64,000 nucleotides of DNA from Taibaiella sp041660405 (lineage in GTDB: Bacteria > Bacteroidota > Bacteroidia > Chitinophagales > Chitinophagaceae): the NCBI GenBank assembly GCA_041660405.1, contig JBAZWL010000001.1, positions 124,001 to 188,000 on the forward strand. The letters run 5' to 3'. Below are positions 59,832-64,000 of this stretch, piece by piece; the stretch's first letter is position 1; every line of letters starts with the position of its first letter. The notes beneath the pieces were generated by a model. That model did not search any database and was not told the origin of the DNA. It saw nothing but the letters and a program-made list of their open reading frames with translations. Made by a program: the position numbers and the translations under genes.

Positions 59832-62800
59832 TTATTGTGGTGCAAACAGGAACCTTAAGGTTACACCCGCACGGGTAGTAGTAATTGGGAAAGATGTGGA
59901 TAATACCGGAATACTCTGGCGCCTGTCATAATAGAAACGAAGCTGTAAGTTGTCGTTTACTATATAGTCAATTGTTGGCGATATCGTAATTACCTTTTGC
60001 CCACGTGTAGGAATATTGGTATTCTGTGCCAGGTAACTGTTTGAAGTAAGGTCATCACGATACCCGATGGACATGTTGAAATTTACATCGTTCTTCAATC
60101 GTCTTGTACCAAATACAGCGAATGGAAGGGTCAGGCCTTTTATTCTTGCACCGCCGCCCAATACCAATTCTGTAGATTTGGTTTCGCTCACCTGGTAATC
60201 TACAAGGCTAAGGCTAAGCATTCTCGTCTTATTAAATTTGATGCTGATATTCACACCATTTTTAAGCGCTACATCGAAACCTAACAACGGCCCCAGGTTT
60301 TCAGTAATGGTAATATTGGGTACCTGAAAAAAGGGTACATAGTTATGCGAATTGGAATCAATAAACGAAGGGAATCCAACACCCAGAAAATCGCTGTAAT
60401 AGAATGAGCTCAGGAAGCTATTCATAGACAATGTTCCGGTATAAGAATGGGTCACCGTGAAGTTGGTAAAATACTCACTGAACTGTGGTAGCTTGGTGAG
60501 CCCGTTATAAGTAAATTTCCAGTTTGGCATCGGGAGATAGTTCTTGAACGGATTGCTGCGAATGTTTGGATTGTCGCTTTCTACCAATGGAATTGTGTTG
60601 GCATCCCGGCCGGTATAGGCTGCCAGGAAAGCAGGGATCAACACATCCTGAGAGTAGCGGGTATATCCTTTGGTAAAATTGGGGTCTTCAGGGTCAGGCA
60701 GGCCGGCAGTATAAGGATTGATATTTCCTAGCCTGCGGGAAATGATAGCCCCGTTATTAATAAAATCCTGGTAAGGCTTTGATAACTCGTTTGCCTTGGA
60801 AGGGGTAAACATAGTTTTAAGGCCGATGTAGCTTATGCTGAATGTACCCATACTATAAGGGCTGTAATGCTCATAACCAGGCTGCCGCCCTATAGATGAT
60901 GAATCATATTTAAAAGTCTCTGAATAGTTTTTAGAAAACTGCTTGTTCCACATAAGATCTATTCTGAAATCCGGTGCGGGTTCCAAGGTTGCTTGCAGGC
61001 TATAATTTTGCGAATAGGTCTGCTGGAGCTGCCCATTGAAAAGCGCATCCCTGGAAATACGTTGCAGTGCTGCCTGCTGGTCGAACCAAGCACGATCAGG
61101 TTGATTACCGAAAGCAAAATCGTACCAGCCACTTGAACGGCTGTTCACGCCCAGAAATTGGGTGCTATCCATAAATCCAGGTAGAATGGTACCTGCATTT
61201 TCAGAGTAGTTTACCGTTACTCTTTTTAACATGGTAATCAATCTTCCTGCTACACGCACTCCCTGAGGAATTTCAGGAACAATATTCCTACGTTTAGCAC
61301 GCCACGCAGCCAGCTCCTTTCTGAAACGCTTACGTTCTGCTTTCTTTAAAGCTTTATATGCAGTACGCAATTCAGGTCCGGTCATAGTATCTGCTCCCGG
61401 AATTTTGCTTTTATCTATTTCTTTCTTTTCCGGTCGTGGTGGTAGTTCTGGTTGCTTACGCTTTTGTTCCTGCTCTTTCACTTGCTGATCTTTACCGTTC
61501 TGCGCTATTGGCTTATCTCCACCGATTCTAAAGGCCTTTCCCCCATCAAGGGAATTGTCCCCGCTTTTTGAAGAAACTGACTTAGGCATGTTGTTTTTTT
61601 CCCGGGCTTTTGCTGCGTTTATAGCTTTAAGCCATCGCGACTTATTATACAACTGGCTAAAAGTAAATTCACCATTAATTTGTTTCAGCTGTGTATTGGC
61701 AATGGTGTTGCCCTGCTCATAAGCAAGCCTTGAGGCGGCTGTCCAGTTATAAGTGGAAGCGTAAGTTGCCGTTGCCCTTGTCCAGTCCAGGAATGGGAAT
61801 TTCTGTGTTGGCAAAGTATACGTAACATTTAGTGTCTGGGAGAAATAAGTATTTCTTCCCAGCCTGGAAATATTCTTCCACAAAGAATCTTTTTTCTCTT
61901 TGGTATCTATTCTTCCGTAGGGTTCGTCCACACGGGATTGGTTATCTGCTGTGTAATTAAAAGATAATGATCTGGTAAGTTCCCAGCGCAAAGCATAATT
62001 CCTGTCCCAGGTAAAGTTTTTGTAGAAGGTGGATGGAATAGCATAGGGCCCACCATCAATATTACGAACCTGGGTTTCTGCCACAATCCGGTGCAGGCTG
62101 GTTCTGAAAGTAAAGCTGCTTGGCAATACATTGAAGTTAAAATCTTTTATGGGCATGAGCCATTTGGATTTTGACTTGATCATTCTTTTGAACGGTTCAA
62201 TAAATTTGGTTTTAACAGTATAGTTATAACCCAGACCCAATTTCTGTTCCACCATTTCATCTTTTTCCAGCAAAGGATTGCGTTTATATCCTCTGTTGTA
62301 AGAATAATTGGCATCAAAATTTTTCAAACTCCATGGCATTGGATTCTTGCCCTGATTATCGGGGTTGCCCAGGTAGCGTATATTAGCCAGATTGAAACTG
62401 GTAACAGAAGTAAAATCCTGTGCGGCTTTTCGCATGGAATCACGCTGCTCTTCATTCAATGCAGATGCCAGTTTATCTGTTAACTGGATATCCTTATCAT
62501 AAGGATCGTATTTTGGGTTGCTTATTGTTTGTGTATAGCCCAAAAATACCGGCAATTGCAAGCCAAATGAACGGGGCAGCAACTTACCTATATTAAGGTT
62601 GGTATTGGCATCATATGCGTAAAAATTATCTCTGAAACGCTGATCCACTTTCTGATCAATATTTCCATAACCAACAGTATGCATGCTGCCGCCGAGGTGA
62701 ACATTACCCAAATCGGCTAATTGAATATTTGCCTGACCCGAAGCTGCGTAGCCCGGTTGTTCATCCGGATCCACCATCCTTAATTCATCAAACCAAACTT

Positions 62801-64000
62801 CCGCACATTTGCGTTGGCCATCATCAGTAGGTGTTTGCAAAGTCTTTTTAGGGTTGACCACTCCAAGCATAATATTTTTAACATCACCAAAATTCGGATT
62901 ACCGACTACTACCATCGTATTTCCAAATTCATCTACCGTACTGAAAGGAAGATAAGATGCAGCACCTTGCGCATTTCTTTGCGCTTTGATGTCGGTAAGC
63001 TTGCTCATTACCAATTCTACCTTGTTTCTTGCGGCCCATATGGCTTCTGCATTTTTCCCGGGATTAGGTGGAGTAACCGCTAACGGTACCTGATATTCAT
63101 AATAATTATTAATAAAGTCACTACCGATACGTATAAATGCTCTCAGATCGCCATCCAGAAGAGTGGCCTGGTTAGGTACCGATTCCGCATGGATAAACAT
63201 ACGAATGGTTTTATACTGACGCATATCCATTCTTTGCTCTTTGAATACGGCGCGGGCATCACCATCTTTAAGTCCGCACAATTGTAGCGCAAGGGATTGC
63301 TCATCCTGCTGGATGTTTTGCCCCGTTTGAGCCGGTGTAAGCTGCCGATCCACGCCCGGAGGCAGCACATAAGGTACCGGAGAGCGGTCAGAGTTTTGTT
63401 CCAGGCTTACGGAGTTTAATGCAAATGAAGTGTTGCGCAGATCTTCTTCAGGAATATTTTCACCCGGAGCCGTTAGTGAAAACTGATAACGGCGCCATTG
63501 GTTACGATCCAATTGCAATTGCGCAAAACGTACAATAGTAGTATCGTTAAAGCCATGCATGAACAGGCGTATAAACCTGATGGACCGGAAATCACTGATA
63601 CCACCTACTGATTGCTGGTATTCCCTGATCGGAATTTTAAACTGATACCAGGTTTCCCTTTGGATACGGCCATTTTCCAACTTTACATCAGATTCCTTTT
63701 TATCCACAATAAAATTGCTACCTACTTGCATTACCGGATTTAAAGATGGCATTAATCTTACCCGGTATTGAAAATAGCTTTCCGCTTCATTCAGGGAATT
63801 ATCCCTGTTGATATCTTCTGATTCCGGAATGGAGGAGCCGGAATTGGTAAATTCTGTATTTAATTCCGTCACCGGAGAGTTGCCATGAGGGCTATTAAAA
63901 TCAATATACCGTTGGAAGGCTTCGCCACGACGGCCAGTCATTTGATCGTAATCATTACCCCTGAAGTGATGGAAATCATCAGATGCAGGGTCAGCCTGCA
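59832..64000 (-). CDS. sprA: SprA/Sov, T9SS translocon protein, C-terminal part
   Basis: The last about 1389 residues of a very large outer-membrane protein are present; the frame is open to the window edge, so the N-terminal part is missing. SprA (Sov in Porphyromonas) forms the giant beta-barrel through which T9SS cargo crosses the outer membrane and is needed for gliding. Visible features are FFDELRMVDPDEQPGY-type strands in a long region of predicted barrel strands, a charged Lys/Glu insert (about 62 residues before ELAAWRAKRRN), and the C-terminal strand ending RAGVTLRFLFAPQ. The terminal Gln after an aromatic-rich strand matches the family. It ends at a hairpin before gltX. Confidence 0.9.
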   Translation of the reverse strand, partial: QADPASDDFHHFRGNDYDQMTGRRGEAFQRYIDFNSPHGNSPVTELNTEFTNSGSSIPESEDINRDNSLNEAESYFQYRVRLMPSLNPVMQVGSNFIVDKKESDVKLENGRIQRETWYQFKIPIREYQQSVGGISDFRSIRFIRLFMHGFNDTTIVRFAQLQLDRNQWRRYQFSLTAPGENIPEEDLRNTSFALNSVSLEQNSDRSPVPYVLPPGVDRQLTPAQTGQNIQQDEQSLALQLCGLKDGDARAVFKEQRMDMRQYKTIRMFIHAESVPNQATLLDGDLRAFIRIGSDFINNYYEYQVPLAVTPPNPGKNAEAIWAARNKVELVMSKLTDIKAQRNAQGAASYLPFSTVDEFGNTMVVVGNPNFGDVKNIMLGVVNPKKTLQTPTDDGQRKCAEVWFDELRMVDPDEQPGYAASGQANIQLADLGNVHLGGSMHTVGYGNIDQKVDQRFRDNFYAYDANTNLNIGKLLPRSFGLQLPVFLGYTQTISNPKYDPYDKDIQLTDKLASALNEEQRDSMRKAAQDFTSVTSFNLANIRYLGNPDNQGKNPMPWSLKNFDANYSYNRGYKRNPLLEKDEMVEQKLGLGYNYTVKTKFIEPFKRMIKSKSKWLMPIKDFNFNVLPSSFTFRTSLHRIVAETQVRNIDGGPYAIPSTFYKNFTWDRNYALRWELTRSLSFNYTADNQSRVDEPYGRIDTKEKKDSLWKNISRLGRNTYFSQTLNVTYTLPTQKFPFLDWTRATATYASTYNWTAASRLAYEQGNTIANTQLKQINGEFTFSQLYNKSRWLKAINAAKAREKNNMPKSVSSKSGDNSLDGGKAFRIGGDKPIAQNGKDQQVKEQEQKRKQPELPPRPEKKEIDKSKIPGADTMTGPELRTAYKALKKAERKRFRKELAAWRAKRRNIVPEIPQGVRVAGRLITMLKRVTVNYSENAGTILPGFMDSTQFLGVNSRSSGWYDFAFGNQPDRAWFDQQAALQRISRDALFNGQLQQTYSQNYSLQATLEPAPDFRIDLMWNKQFSKNYSETFKYDSSSIGRQPGYEHYSPYSMGTFSISYIGLKTMFTPSKANELSKPYQDFINNGAIISRRLGNINPYTAGLPDPEDPNFTKGYTRYSQDVLIPAFLAAYTGRDANTIPLVESDNPNIRSNPFKNYLPMPNWKFTYNGLTKLPQFSEYFTNFTVTHSYTGTLSMNSFLSSFYYSDFLGVGFPSFIDSNSHNYVPFFQVPNITITENLGPLLGFDVALKNGVNISIKFNKTRMLSLSLVDYQVSETKSTELVLGGGARIKGLTLPFAVFGTRRLKNDVNFNMSIGYRDDLTSNSYLAQNTNIPTRGQKVITISPTIDYIVNDNLQLRFYYDRRQSIPVLSTSFPITTTRAGVTLRFLFAPQ

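Noticed and set aside
1..64000. tRNA, rRNA, riboswitch or other structured RNA genes
   Set aside because: No cloverleaf or known riboswitch motif was recognised in the gaps; negative by eye only.

Overview
The window is chromosomal DNA of a Bacteroidota bacterium, most likely of the Chitinophagaceae or a close relative (inference). The evidence is type IX secretion (T9SS) and gliding genes at both ends (a PorP/SprF barrel and a PorE-like protein on the left, SprA on the right), a T9SS type-B sorted surface protein in the middle, repeated use of the Bacteroidota promoter (-33 TTTG, -7 TAnnTTTG), scarce Shine-Dalgarno sequences and moderate GC. It is a draft scaffold: ten N lie inside one gene and one gene carries a frameshift.

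Layout. 1-5324: PorP/SprF end, PorE-like OmpA protein, prmA, and a frameshifted polytopic membrane protein. 5368-9272 (minus): rnc-fabF-acpP cluster and fumC. 9373-17869: a barrel protein, dusB, trpS, a SpecificRecomb-family membrane protein, a small membrane protein and uvrA. 17914-25695: PafA-like phosphatase, a fused two-subunit E1 dehydrogenase, a 38-residue Lys-rich protein, lpxD, a fatty acid desaturase and thyA. 25851-41144: argS, a CHU_C surface protein, a DUF349 protein, MarC family, an FKBP lipoprotein, a RicT-like PSP1 protein, an rRNA methyltransferase, csaA, an amidohydrolase, a coiled-coil protein, an aromatic ammonia-lyase and a DUF3298 lipoprotein. 41151-42056: a double OmpA-domain protein.

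42143-44988 is the accessory part: a three-gene, visibly AT-rich minus-strand cassette (membrane-anchored protein, DUF2971 protein, EVE-HNH nuclease) preceded by about 510 bases of GC-richer DNA made of 24 degenerate 21-bp tandem units. I know of no described element that matches this array, and it is the most unusual object in the window. 45013-64000 returns to core genes: murI, a SWIM/SNF2 helicase, a PolX with a lost polymerase site, an FMN glutamate-synthase-like protein, mfd, an unknown secreted protein, gltX and the C-terminal part of sprA.

Most of the window is housekeeping: fatty acid and lipid A synthesis, tRNA charging and modification, nucleotide excision and transcription-coupled repair, and T9SS. 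Convergent genes are separated by near-perfect hairpin terminators. Several genes have a -7 box ending 4-7 nt before the start codon, which predicts leaderless mRNAs.
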